Of a stretch of DNA of 64,000 nucleotides, positions 39,601 to 41,805 are shown in pieces (within the stretch, counting starts at the first letter, position 1; each line of letters starts with the position of its first letter). The position numbers and the translations under genes are program-made. The stretch lies in the NCBI GenBank assembly GCA_964017235.1, contig OZ024938.1, positions 11,337,454 through 11,401,453 on the forward strand, in the 5' to 3' direction. The DNA is from Sabellastarte sp. h YS-2021. Taxonomy: Eukaryota > Annelida > Polychaeta > Sabellida > Sabellidae. The notes beneath the pieces are model-generated. The model made no database searches, had not been told where the DNA came from, and saw nothing but the letters and a program-made list of their open reading frames with translations.

Positions 39601-41274
39601 TGACTTTGACACACTAGAACAGCCTCACACTGCCACACTGAGAGAACGCGAGACCATGAAACAGATACGGGCACCGGTAAGTAACGAAACAGATATGTTG
39701 GCCAGTGAGACCATAAAACAGATACGGGCACCGGTAAGTAATGAAACAGATATGTTGGCCAGTGAGACCATAAAACAGATACGGGCACCGGTAAGTAACG
39801 AAACAGATATGTGGGCCAGTGAGACCATAAAACAGATACGGGCACCGGTAAGTAACGAAACAGATATGTGGGCCAGTGAGACCATAAAACAGATACGGGC
39901 ACCGGTAAGTAATGAAACAGATATGTTGGCCAGTGAGACCATAAAACAGATACGGGCACCGGTAAGTAACGAAACAGATATGTGGGCCAGTGAGACCATA
40001 AAACAGATACGGGCACCGGTAAGTAACGAAACAGATATGTGGGCCAGTGAGACCATAAAACAGATACGGGCACCGGTAAGTAATGAAACAGATATGTTGG
40101 CCAGTGAGACCATAAAACAGATACGGGCACCGGTAAGTAACGAAACAGATATGTGGGCCAGTGAGACCATAAAACAGATACGGGCACCGGTAAGTAACGA
40201 AACAGATATGTTGGCCAGTGAGACCATAAAACAGATACGGGCACCGGTAAGTAATGAAACAGATATGTTGGCCAGTGAGACCATAAAACAGATACGGGCA
40301 CCGGTAAGTAATGAAACAGATATGTGGGCCAGTGAGACCATAAAACAGATACGGGCACCGGTAAGTAACGAAACAGATATGTTGGCCAGTGAGACCATAA
40401 AACAGACACGGGCACCGGTAAGTAACAAAACAGATATGTTGGCCAGTGAGACCATAGAACAGATAAGAATGCTGGTAAGAGATATGATAATCCTGAAACA
40501 TATACGTGTGCCAGTGACATCCTGATATAGATACGTGTGTCGGTAAGTGATAACTTGAAACAGATACATGTGTTACTAAGTGATAGCTTGGAACAAATAA
40601 GAATGCTGGCAAGTGATACCATGAAACAGATAAGAATGGTGGTAAGAGATATGATAATCCTGAAATGTATATGTGTGCCAGTAAGTGATATCCTGAAACA
40701 GATAACTGTGCCTGTGAGATCCTGAAATAGATACGTGTGTCAGTAAGTGATAACATGAGACAGATACATGTGCTATTAAGTGAAACAGAATCATGTGCCA
40801 GTAAGTGAGATCCTGAAACAGACATGTGTGCCATTAAGTAATTACTTTTTTTAGTTTTCTTAACAAAATCTGTATTGATGGTAAGCATGCAAAATCATAA
40901 CTTTAAAGTTAAAACAATGACTGTTGTGGTTGGTTGTGAACAGTTTGGAATACTTGACCCATTTGTATACATTTTTTTTTTTTCAGTTTTTTTTTCAAAT
41001 GTGGGCTCTCCCTGTGGCTCGTACTTCTAGCAATTACTTTTTTCTGTTATTTATTACATATTTGGTCTCCAGATTTTTAGAAGCACTACTGTAGTGCACT
41101 ACTCTTGTTTGCTTCGCGGCTCACACACGCAGAACATAATAAATTTTTGCCTTGTTTTTTTAGCTGGAGAAATTGCCTCAGATTGTTGCAGACTTGGGGA
41201 ATGAGAAGTGTACCTGGCAGGATGTGCTGAATAATTACCCAGAATTCACCCAACAGGAAGCCACCAGTAAATAG
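527..41274 (+). CDS. GARS1: glycyl-tRNA synthetase (13 exons, N-terminus upstream of window)
   Basis: Attaches glycine to tRNA-Gly in cytosol and, in most animals, mitochondria. Exons: 527-668, 1453-1618, 4370-4515, 10999-11148, 15407-15569, 16060-16224, 27218-27325, 28580-28725, 29526-29611, 36954-37063, 38124-38217, 39489-39676, 41164-41274. Every junction is GT-AG and every phase matches the next, giving about 590 continuous residues that align without gaps to most of human GARS1 as I remember it. Class II motif 2 spans exons 4-5 ([15 protein letters not shown]). Motif 3 is in exon 10 ([16 protein letters not shown]). The anticodon-binding domain is in exons 11-13. Missing upstream: the WHEP domain, the start codon and the promoter. 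Introns are bloated by mobile elements, the largest (exon 6-7) being about 11 kb. Splice-junction duplications flank exons 7, 8 and 12. Confidence 0.97.
1453..1618 (+). CDS. GARS1: GARS1 exon 2
   Basis: Encodes [19 protein letters not shown] through KIQKLLPK. It matches the GlyRS segment '[22 protein letters not shown]'. The acceptor is 'TATATTTCAG'. The donor reads GTATAG, a weak hexamer, because a TA-flanked transposon inserted five bases into the intron (see 1624-1847). Confidence 0.95.
1624..1847. mobile_element. TA-flanked MITE (Tc1/mariner-like) inserted in the exon 2 splice donor
   Basis: Seen: terminal inverted repeats GAGTAAGGAATCTAAAATTC (left) and the complement of GAATTTTAGATTTCTTACTC (right), about 24 bases long. 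A second inner copy of the 'AAATTCGCCA' part lies at each end. TA dinucleotides flank it at 1622-1623 and 1848-1849. The 224 bp interior has no coding potential. A TA target duplication is typical of Tc1/mariner; the assignment rests on that and the repeats alone. Confidence 0.75.
2657..3153. mobile_element. hAT-type MITE, copy 1
   Basis: Inverted ends TAGGGATGTGTCGGTA and the complement of ACCGACCCATCCCTA (one mismatch). A perfect 8 bp target duplication ATAGGGTT lies at 2649-2656 and 3154-3161. Eight-base duplications and TAGGG termini are hallmarks of hAT elements. It is 497 bp, non-coding, and sits in the exon 2-3 intron. A sister copy follows at 3217. Confidence 0.85.
3217..3710. mobile_element. 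hAT-type MITE, copy 2
   Basis: Same family and orientation as the element at 2657-3153, with collinear interior blocks such as 'GAAATACCGTGA', 'AATATGGAAGGGAGAGTTAAAA' split across lines, and 'TTTTGCATTGGCGACCTCC'. Ends are diverged (TAGAGATGG.. / ..CCATCCCTG). The possible 8 bp duplication is imperfect (ATGTGTAT versus ATATATAT, 6 of 8), so this copy looks older. Confidence 0.75.
3917..4285. mobile_element. hAT-type MITE of a second family
   Basis: Perfect 15-base inverted ends TAGGGACGTCATCGT and a perfect 8 bp target duplication CTAGTGAC at 3909-3916 and 4286-4293. The interior is A/T-rich with inverted 'ACCGTGATATC' segments near both ends and no coding potential. It lies just 84 bases upstream of GARS1 exon 3. 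Confidence 0.88.
4370..4515 (+). CDS. GARS1: GARS1 exon 3
   Basis: Encodes [18 protein letters not shown] through [13 protein letters not shown](split). It matches the GlyRS segment before '[12 protein letters not shown]' (human ..[20 protein letters not shown]..). The acceptor is TATTTTCAG and the donor GTATGT. Confidence 0.95.
4930..5600 (+). mobile_element. degenerate L1-like LINE, 3' fragment
   Basis: Broken reading frames give '[13 protein letters not shown]', '[14 protein letters not shown]' and '[15 protein letters not shown]'. These resemble the C-terminal region of L1-type LINE proteins (WFQ-KIL, a CxxC..H zinc motif, then F-W). Several stops interrupt it. The 3' limit is a guess, near the A-rich stretch at 5578-5605. 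It resembles the LINE split at 43.5/50.5 kb in plan but not closely in sequence. Confidence 0.5.
5650..10493. mobile_element. hairpin-ended interspersed element containing the 169 bp satellite
   Basis: The left end carries a near-perfect palindrome TCCACCCCCC-T-GGGGGGTGGA (5660-5680), followed by ~420 bases of unique sequence with 'AAATTTGGTATGCAGG'-type text. The array of 169 bp units follows. At 10484-10493 the sequence GGGTGGACAT is the inverted match of ATGTCCACCC at the left end (about 5656). Proposed as one element whose core expanded as tandem units, like the core-repeat elements known in bivalves. No protein is encoded. The boundaries are inference from the short inverted match. Confidence 0.5.
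6095..10350. repeat. 169 bp satellite array, about 25 units, in GARS1 intron 3
   Basis: Unit length is 169 bp by direct spacing (for example 7405, 7574, 7743, 7912, 8081, 8250). Two variants alternate. Type A has 'GTGCGAGATAG', TTTCGTCGAAA and 'AAGGAATG'. Type B has 'GTGCCAGATAG', TTTCGTCAAAA and 'GAGCATTGT.CTCTTGG'. The order is roughly A A A B A A B A A A hybrid B A A B A B A A B A A B A plus decayed last units. Two blocks 1,691 bp (ten units) apart, 6940-7590 and 8631-9281, are nearly identical. Each unit holds AAAATGGC-G-GCCATTTT and TTTTGCCA-AAAA-TGGCAAAA dyads. The last two units and the first are the most diverged. Open frames of 60-106 codons here are by-products. Confidence 0.95.
10999..11148 (+). 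CDS. GARS1: GARS1 exon 4 (motif 2 region)
   Basis: Frame reads [G][21 protein letters not shown] through [21 protein letters not shown] and FRNE are diagnostic for GlyRS; the FRNE arginine of motif 2 contacts ATP. The acceptor is TTGCTACAG and the donor GTAGAT. Confidence 0.97.
11225..11410 (-). mobile_element. truncated hAT-type element, same family as 27665-28449
   Basis: In reverse orientation it repeats the left part of the element at 27665: TAGTGTTCTC terminus (11401-11410 complement), 'GGTAGGTAGTGATTTCAACG', 'GCGGGTACCCGGGTAC', then 'ACCATTTGCTT.ATTTCTT'. Only one terminus is present, so it is a truncated or deleted copy. Confidence 0.7.
11870..12130. repeat. degenerate ~60 bp tandem repeat
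   Basis: Four or five diverged copies of a unit of the form 'TCTGTCATTTGAA..ACTGTAACTC.CC.GTTAGACTGCCC.CTCTATC'. No gene is visible. The flanks 11411-11870 look like unique intron. Confidence 0.5.
12192..14230. repeat. hairpin-started interspersed element with ~350 bp internal repeats
   Basis: It begins with an inverted repeat ATATCCCC-AGACGAAAGT-CGGGGATAT, then a CCG microsatellite (12240-12257) and 'GATAACTCAAAAAC' text typical of a widespread invertebrate repeat class. The core is tandem: the landmark 'CACCCGAGTGAC' recurs at about 12572 (variant), 12922, 13272, 13623 and 13943 (variant), so the period is about 350 bp with about five copies. The right end is not clearly defined. Only short open frames occur. 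Confidence 0.7.
14928..15205. repeat. two-copy tandem repeat, about 130 bp unit
   Basis: A block starting 'AATAATATTTTATTTGT.AACAAATATAG' and ending 'ATTTAAATACTTTGAA' occurs twice in a row with few differences, in the intron before GARS1 exon 5. Between 14231 and 14927 I see only A/T-rich intron and a G/A-rich patch (14698-14760). Confidence 0.8.
15407..15569 (+). CDS. GARS1: GARS1 exon 5
   Basis: Encodes [R][21 protein letters not shown] through WTIGEAVQQ. '[11 protein letters not shown]' completes motif 2 of GlyRS. The acceptor is TACATTTCAG and the donor GTGAGT. Confidence 0.97.
16060..16224 (+). CDS. GARS1: GARS1 exon 6
   Basis: Encodes [19 protein letters not shown] through [21 protein letters not shown]. 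The 'RFRQHM.NEMAHYA.DCWDAE' block is diagnostic for eukaryotic GlyRS. The donor is GTGAGT. The following intron is about 11 kb because of a DIRS-like element and a LINE. Confidence 0.97.
16497..16590 (+). mobile_element. tRNA-derived SINE head or tRNA relic
   Basis: An A-box-like TAGCTTAGCTGG and a B-box-like GGATCGACTCC are spaced as in a tRNA with an enlarged anticodon/variable region. The acceptor ends pair poorly, so it is not a working tRNA gene. A SINE body is not recognisable before the DIRS-like element starts about 80 bases later. Confidence 0.4.
16750..18813 (+). pseudogene. Gag-like region of DIRS-like element A
   Basis: The N-terminus has a cysteine cluster of the form C-x2-C-R-x3-G-x-GDDPC-x6-C-x2-C followed by SFSDEQ. 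A Pro/Ser/Lys-rich linker and a conserved central block follow ('[16 protein letters not shown]', '[10 protein letters not shown]', '[10 protein letters not shown]'). The C-terminus is Arg/Gly-rich, as in nucleic-acid-binding Gag tails. Element C shares the cysteine cluster, and element B shares the central block. This is a fossil copy. Confidence 0.8.
18856..21000 (+). pseudogene. RT / RNase H / methyltransferase-like region of DIRS-like element A
   Basis: The RT blocks [44 protein letters not shown] and HQYLDDWL are visible. Further on come RNase H blocks ([25 protein letters not shown]) and the DIRS methyltransferase-like block ([35 protein letters not shown]). The family uses overlapping frames for this region and the recombinase. 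The copy is broken. Confidence 0.85.
21007..22095 (+). pseudogene. tyrosine recombinase region of DIRS-like element A
   Basis: Family-typical order of an N-terminal SAM-like core-binding part ('[17 protein letters not shown]', '[15 protein letters not shown]') and the catalytic part with 'RSEIHAW', '[15 protein letters not shown]' and '[16 protein letters not shown]'. In DIRS elements this enzyme, rather than an integrase, joins the circular DNA to the genome without target duplication. It is part of a broken element. Confidence 0.85.
22431..22810 (+). repeat. internal complementary region and right inverted terminal repeat of element A
   Basis: The internal complementary region (about 22431-22530) joins 'GTCCACTAGGTAAGATGTAT' to 'AATAAAATGG' to 'ATACCTTACCTAGTGGAC', the usual DIRS palindrome-like junction of terminal sequences. 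The right terminal repeat (about 22600-22810) ends 'ATTAAATTTTCCA'. It contains GCGCATGCGC at 22614-22623. A poly-G run (22291-22318) precedes the junction. Confidence 0.8.
22811..24190. other. intronic sequence with an unclassified interspersed repeat, no gene
   Basis: A/T-rich intron. From about 23640 to 23945 there is text typical of dispersed invertebrate repeats ('ACACCAAATTTGGAAGATTC', 'GTTTTTGAGTTATAAGGGC'), then an ACAG microsatellite at 23877-23900. No terminal repeats or coding region are recognised. Confidence 0.5.
24195..26690 (-). mobile_element. L2/CR1-like LINE, 5'-truncated
   Basis: One open frame (777 codons, 24349-26682) covers the end of the apurinic endonuclease ([12 protein letters not shown] with the catalytic SDH) and a full reverse transcriptase ([31 protein letters not shown]). 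The C-terminal region is present too ([33 protein letters not shown]), as in the L2/CR1 group. The 3' end, at 24195-24210 on the + strand, is a short CAATCAATCAATCA-type tail typical of this group. The 5' part is missing. It lies antisense in the GARS1 exon 6-7 intron. Confidence 0.9.
24349..26682 (-). CDS. LINE endonuclease (end) / reverse transcriptase, catalytic motif YADN
   Basis: The frame is open for 777 codons, but the catalytic box, normally FYADD, reads FYADN. The second aspartate codon is AAC at 25210-25212 (minus), one transition from GAC. That aspartate binds the catalytic metal, so the enzyme is predicted dead although the frame is otherwise unbroken. The start methionine is only the first in-frame ATG after the truncation, not a genuine start. 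Confidence 0.85.
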   Translation of the reverse strand: MFHFLNILLIDIRGITPSDFSAISDVKGSDFISDHKIISCVVDFPSLDTPIQKVVTFRQYHKLNIDKFRSDLLTIPFVCSPSDDIDLLHEQYMSGLSGLLDIHAPVKTKQLIKPAPSWITDEYRTARCMRRQYERAWRRDKSSVNRSRLRRQINRCNHILNRNKGCFYRDLVSENCGDSKRLWHALNRTLSRSNSTVLPSFEDEKSLANRFGSFFIDKIRKIRDTFKYTRSQVLHSDKEPPTFSSFQVVTDTEVLKFIKESPSKTCSLDPCPTHIVKQCIDILLPSLTKLVNLSLKNGIFPNPFKQAIVTPLLKKSTLSKEDLKSYRPVSGLSFLSKLVERIVAAQIRSHMDSHDLGNTFQSAYKLGHSTETALLCIKNEIHLSLPKGMPTALVLLDLSAAFDTIDHDTLLSCLSSRFGFAGSALKWFRSYLQDRFQSVKIGSSLSNLFKLKFGVPQGSVLGPLLFSLYTTPLGQVIRKYTGVHYHFYADNTQLFIHLSPDDSLKSFDRLKSCLNDIQVWMSENKLKLNPDKTEFIVFGAKDRHKWLSDSFPVNILGNCLSPADVVRNLGVLFDAKFCFTNHVNSVIKSCFISLRDLHRIRRFLSVDTSVVIANALVSSRLDYCNSLFRSLSSRNATRLQYVQNALARFVTGASKYTHITSTLRTLHWLPIRQRIIFKTLVLVYKYLTTGQPKYFAPYLPLYKSAVNTRRSNPKNLFLQVPSYCASIHKSKVHFNNSFSYDAPKLWNDLPYDIRSAPNLSSFKSRLKTYLFQKSFPP
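26691..27042. other. intron, nothing recognised
   Basis: A/T-rich intron sequence between the LINE and the duplicated acceptors of GARS1 exon 7. A short TA repeat lies at 26870-26881. Confidence 0.5.
27043..27217 (+). repeat. GARS1: tandem copies of the GARS1 exon 7 acceptor and exon start
   Basis: Two complete extra copies (27093-27155, 63 bp; 27156-27217, 62 bp) and one partial copy (27043-27092). Each consists of the first ~45 bases of exon 7 (GGCTGG.TG.AGTGTGTTGG..) followed by a 'TGTACAATTCT.TGTGTTTTAG' acceptor tract. Acceptor AGs lie at 27091-27092, 27154-27155 and 27216-27217. Only the last gives the conserved protein. Starting at 27093 reaches an in-frame TAG at the copy end, and starting at 27156 shifts the frame because the copy is 62 bp. 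Confidence 0.9.
27218..27325 (+). CDS. GARS1: GARS1 exon 7
   Basis: Encodes [24 protein letters not shown] through EKRLPQP. It matches human 'GWIE.VGCADRSCYDLS.HA.AT'. The start at 27218 is fixed by the phase of exon 6 and the conserved SYGW/TYGW join. The donor is GTATCT. Confidence 0.96.
27665..28449. mobile_element. hAT-type non-autonomous element
   Basis: Inverted ends TAGTGTTCT (left) and TAGTGCTCT (complement of right). A perfect 8 bp target duplication GTTTTGTT lies at 27657-27664 and 28450-28457. G/C-rich 'CGGGTACCCGGGTAC'-type subterminal repeats sit near both ends (27719-27735 and 28375-28433). It is 785 bp with no transposase frame. A truncated relative lies at 11225-11410. Confidence 0.88.
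28580..28725 (+). CDS. GARS1: GARS1 exon 8
   Basis: Encodes [21 protein letters not shown] through [10 protein letters not shown](split). It corresponds to human '[20 protein letters not shown]..' with the same length. The acceptor is GACCCAG and the donor GTAAGG. The phase matches exons 7 and 9. Confidence 0.94.
28690..29015 (+). repeat. GARS1: degenerate tandem copies of the GARS1 exon 8 3' end and donor
   Basis: Downstream of the exon the pattern 'GAGGCTTTAGAGAAGAATGG-GTAAGG..AAGATTACTGTGGA' recurs in decayed form. One copy has AATGG-GTAAGT at 28841-28850; another (about 28879-28921) has 'GAAAGCTTCACTAAAGAATG' then 'GAGAGGTTATTGTGGA'; two further weaker copies follow to about 29015. The 28846 donor is a full GTAAGT consensus, better than the real GTAAGG. 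Using it would read GGG-TAA, a stop. Confidence 0.6.
29261..29397. mobile_element. short foldback MITE-like repeat
   Basis: Inverted ends 'ATTGGTATTCACAAAG' (29261) and the complement of 'CTCTGTGAATACAAAT' (29384-29399). Between them lie repeated 'TTTGGATTAA / TTAATCCAAA' segments that also pair. This resembles the short 'GTATTCACAAAG' foldback elements common in animals. No target duplication is clear. Confidence 0.5.
29526..29611 (+). CDS. GARS1: GARS1 exon 9
   Basis: Encodes [G][28 protein letters not shown](split). It matches human 'GEF.IE..GK.F.L..DMI.VKRFQKTL'. The acceptor is TTCCCCCAG and the donor GTATGT. Confidence 0.94.
29635..29890 (+). mobile_element. tRNA-derived SINE, plus-orientation arm
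   Basis: An A box TGGCCTAGTGGG (29643-29654) and a B box GGTTCGATCC (29689-29698) mark a tRNA-like head. The body 'CATAGTGGCTCAGATGACCACT..ATTGGGTCCCATACCCAGTGGCAGGC..ATTGATAAATGGTCAT' follows. A second copy lies inverted at about 29915-30180. It starts 24 bases after exon 9. Confidence 0.8.
29915..30180 (-). mobile_element. tRNA-derived SINE, minus-orientation arm
   Basis: The reverse complement gives 'CTGTGGCCTAGTGGTTAACAC', an A box, 'CCTAGGTTCAGTCCTAGG' as the B-box region, then the same body as the + copy down to the 'GGGGAAGGTCAGT' block. The two arms are nose to nose and could fold into a hairpin of more than 200 bp in the GARS1 pre-mRNA. Confidence 0.8.
30447..30640 (+). repeat. left inverted terminal repeat of element B
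   Basis: Inverted match to about 36520-36734, including 'CCTATCCAATGGACAATAGC', 'GGTCGGCGCAGACCGG', 'GTATGCATGCATAC' and a perfect CRE palindrome TGACGTCA at 30616-30623 (right copy 36531-36538). In this family the terminal repeat is thought to carry the promoter. Confidence 0.9.
31109..32821 (+). CDS. Gag-like protein region of DIRS-like element B
   Basis: A Ser/Thr/Arg-rich N-terminal part contains several 'GRTG.DSS' repeats. The conserved DIRS Gag-like block follows ('[16 protein letters not shown]', '[10 protein letters not shown]', '[10 protein letters not shown]', '[15 protein letters not shown]'), then a Lys/Arg/Gly-rich tail for nucleic-acid binding. It is the same plan as in elements A and C. 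The upstream part of Gag is rearranged, so the true start is not visible. Confidence 0.75.
   Translation: MEALLLAKSLQPADQPAFSSSVIVPPAHSPPAAISKDSEPFFQPLSSGRTGTDSSVLVHQSASQPGSEKSSSERTGKDISASQHLSSSQLVTDQQPVRQISPGRTGKDSSASRHQSASQPSTDRQRPVTHTGTDPSSIRPSSDSKARSDRPRSLATDSGSPTLHRHRRNSSSSGSSASDSDFTDRPPVDLYAEEGELSEDQDCTTHEPDQAISEEQTYRETMSGIRSYMGWSNIPELDSTATGSDDNPFSGPKSSTPGKVSVNMPTEDWLCKKISKLNVTLVEGYPSRSSEAGGLLMDQFLRPAKSQSKWYGLSSDHKADPSAVSSWYTDACKLNSTYSRIARQSGLTTSHPTSRRISQETLRRWEKSAREATIICNQAASFNRCLFKVQQDIQEQFKTVRSENKGKSSTKVSAAMDEMQHLMYFNSSICQAAAKTMEHLTEFVFVSMGNLTLARRDAYLTHLRTGVKPDTLAGLRTAPIHINTLFPDSLIKKAEEEIVQYESKGQSSSSKGKGRYHPYERPERKGDKKSSSFKSDKPSWKNIGKGHQRRNRGKSSHYSSRPAKGQQSFK
32850..35108 (+). CDS. 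RT / RNase H / methyltransferase-like protein region of element B
   Basis: RT blocks [43 protein letters not shown] and HQYLDDWL; RNase H blocks [13 protein letters not shown] and [12 protein letters not shown]; methyltransferase-like block [20 protein letters not shown] with [15 protein letters not shown]. The frame is open throughout and overlaps Gag upstream and the recombinase frame downstream, as usual in DIRS elements. Confidence 0.88.
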   Translation, partial: GLLAGSQTLTPEHFVNLNVVTRVPTAPGHSQRKGVSPGLPVCHLPKVCKLKYVKGVSCVTQLCYVNPVTNVKPAAQNHLVGARLQHYWQIWLDLGVGPKVVQILKEGYTLPFRHRPKLARSPTVVSSYADPHRNSYLLEALQQLLDKNAIELVQNQASLGFFNRLFLVPKPNNKWRPILDLSKLNLFLKTEKFKMETPETIRTSVQQGEWVTSIDFKDAYFHIPVQEQSKKYLRFHVQGQTYQFKALPFGLSTAPMEFTVVVKEVKLMATQKGIRIHQYLDDWLVRAPSYRLCLQHTQILVKLCQDLGWVVNLEKLELEPKQVFNFVGYQFDLMAGRVRPTPDRWQSLQSKILELLSIPACPVRQFMSLIGLLTATEKQVHLGRLHMRPIQWHLKRNWRVPESLEKSIPVPRSLHPHLRWWLQEDNVLTGQPLHPIKHALQIFTDASKEGWGAHLNEHIARGTWSLPESKLHINYLELKAVLLALKEFRALCIDKIVLVATDNTTVVAYINKEGGMKSGPLCALLWRILTWCSSNQVTLKARHIPGRLNVVADQLSRLGQTIQTEWSLLPEVFHMICKKWHQPQVDLFATRFNRKLSLFVSPVPDPLAMAIDALSLPWDAYAFPPTAILGKVVEKLQNTPCKRMILIAPGWPNMPWFWDLVAMSSQIPLSLPFLPNLLTQPFNQIPHRNLTNLNLHAWLLEPQLSKNKGFLKQWRKGLRLLREDPPDQSMKQSGPFLQNGATLIRWTSGHPL
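34930..36010 (+). CDS. tyrosine recombinase region of element B
   Basis: About 360 residues: core-binding part ('[17 protein letters not shown]', '[15 protein letters not shown]') and catalytic part with [19 protein letters not shown] and [16 protein letters not shown]. These supply the R, H-x2-R, H/W and Y positions of tyrosine recombinases. The enclosing open frame begins at 32828, but the part before about 34930 is out of register with known domains. Confidence 0.88.
36354..36734 (+). repeat. internal complementary region and right inverted terminal repeat of element B
   Basis: 36354-36450 is the internal complementary region: complement of the left terminus up to 'GCAATAAAA', then complement of the right terminus from 'TTGCAAATTTAATAAG'. 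The right terminal repeat is at about 36520-36734. A poly-A run (36075-36094) lies between the last frame and this region. Confidence 0.9.
36954..37063 (+). CDS. GARS1: GARS1 exon 10 (motif 3)
   Basis: Encodes [V][51 protein letters not shown] is class II motif 3 of GlyRS, holding the ATP-binding arginine. The acceptor is TCGTTTTAG and the donor GTAAGT. Confidence 0.97.
37064..37379. other. intron, nothing recognised
   Basis: A/T-rich intron between exon 10 and the SINE at 37380. The next stretch, 37615-38123, is likewise plain intron. Confidence 0.5.
37380..37604 (+). mobile_element. tRNA-derived SINE with molluscan Meta-like tail
   Basis: Head with a decayed A box (GGTGCCAGAACGTTAACAC) and B box GCGTTCGAATCTC. 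The shared body is 'GGGAAAGCTGGTAGTTGCTT', 'CAGTTTACAGTACAGAACCTTGACC' in part, and 'GGTTTCCTCTGC.CATAAAA'. The tail is 'GCGACGTTAAAACCCAAATAA'-like. An 11 bp target duplication TAAATTGCAAA flanks it (37369-37379 and 37605-37615). The same family occurs at 60008. The tail recalls the conserved 3' domain of Meta-type SINEs in molluscs, by memory. Confidence 0.85.
38124..38217 (+). CDS. GARS1: GARS1 exon 11 (start of anticodon-binding domain)
   Basis: Encodes [31 protein letters not shown]. It matches human '[31 protein letters not shown]', the start of the HGTP anticodon-binding fold. The acceptor is CATTTCAG and the donor GTGAGT. Confidence 0.97.
38218..39488. other. GARS1 intron 11, nothing recognised
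   Basis: About 1.27 kb with no recognisable repeat, RNA or coding signal; the small open frames here show no family resemblance. Confidence 0.5.
39489..39676 (+). CDS. GARS1: GARS1 exon 12
   Basis: Encodes [S][17 protein letters not shown], then [31 protein letters not shown] and TMKQIRAP. It matches human '[41 protein letters not shown]'. Ending at 39676 and joining exon 13 gives [11 protein letters not shown], the same length as human [11 protein letters not shown], so the first donor (GTAAGTAA) is the ancestral one. The open frame runs on through the repeat array. Confidence 0.95.
39650..40447 (+). repeat. GARS1: 57 bp minisatellite built from the exon 12 end plus splice donor (14 copies)
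   Basis: Units begin at 39650 + 57k. Each has the last 27 exon bases ('GAGACCAT.AAACAGATACG' then GGCACCG), a donor GTAAGTAA, and a 24-base intron piece. Fourteen copies are nearly identical, varying mainly at C/T (GTAACG/GTAATG) and T/G (GTTGGCC/GTGGGCC). The period is 19 codons with no stop in the gene's frame, so using donor k adds k x 19 residues of the repeat [17 protein letters not shown](L/W)A. Long antisense frames here are by-products. Confidence 0.97.
40448..40850 (+). repeat. GARS1: older, diverged 33 bp copies of the exon 12 junction
   Basis: Beyond the 57 bp units about ten decayed units follow, mostly exactly 33 bases. Examples are 'GATACCATGAAACAGATAAG..GTAAGA' and 'GATAACATGAGACAGATACA..ATTAAGT'. 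The unit equals the 33-base junction GAGACCATG..CCG-GTAAGT itself. Many keep a donor-like (G/A)GTAAGT. Confidence 0.85.
41164..41274 (+). CDS. GARS1: GARS1 last exon
   Basis: Encodes [21 protein letters not shown] through [14 protein letters not shown] and TAG at 41272-41274. It matches human '[32 protein letters not shown]'. The acceptor is TTTTTTTAG. Confidence 0.96.
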   Translation: MEKLPQIVADLGNEKCTWQDVLNNYPEFTQQEATSK

Positions 41275-41805
41275 AAGCCAGGGTCACATACATAATAGGA
41301 AATACAGCTACAAGTTTATATGCTTGGCCAAAGCTATGAACACAAACTCTTGTATAACCATGCAAACTAAGTGGGAGTAAGATTGTATTCATGCTGCTTT
41401 GCATGTTAAGTTGGGACAACCTAAACACAATATTTTTGTAGTTGCACTGTGTAATTTAACATCTTCATGTGATAAAATCATCCAATCATCACAAGCCCAA
41501 CCTATAAATCATTTTTACAAACAAAAAATTGAAACTAACGGTGCTATAATGCGTTTTTTTTCATAGAATTTCTGCCCCAAATTAGCCCACACAACAAGTG
41601 AACTTAGAGTTTACAATGCTGTATTTTTATGCCAGATTTTATGATTGGTTACCTTCAGAATTTCTTCATGTGTCTGCTGATTTGAGACGGGTACCATATT
41701 CTCAAGCCAGGCAGATTACTAAACCGTGCTATATTATCTGTTGTTTCAGTATTGTATTGCACTACATCTTTGTACAAGTCAATAAACACATTTTATTTAT
41801 CTCCT
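41275..41805 (+). terminator. GARS1: GARS1 3' UTR with probable polyadenylation signal
   Basis: The first canonical AATAAA that looks suitable after the stop is at 41781-41786, followed by T-rich sequence (ATTTTATTTATC). Weaker variants occur earlier. The UTR length is inference. Confidence 0.5.

Noticed and set aside
39650-40447. CRISPR-like regular repeats
   Set aside because: Units are contiguous with no unique spacers, in an animal gene; it is a minisatellite of an exon-intron junction.
39594-40888. Antisense open frames of 314-424 codons with repetitive hydrophobic protein
   Set aside because: By-products of the 57 bp array (a multiple of three without stops on the minus strand); GARS1 runs on the other strand.
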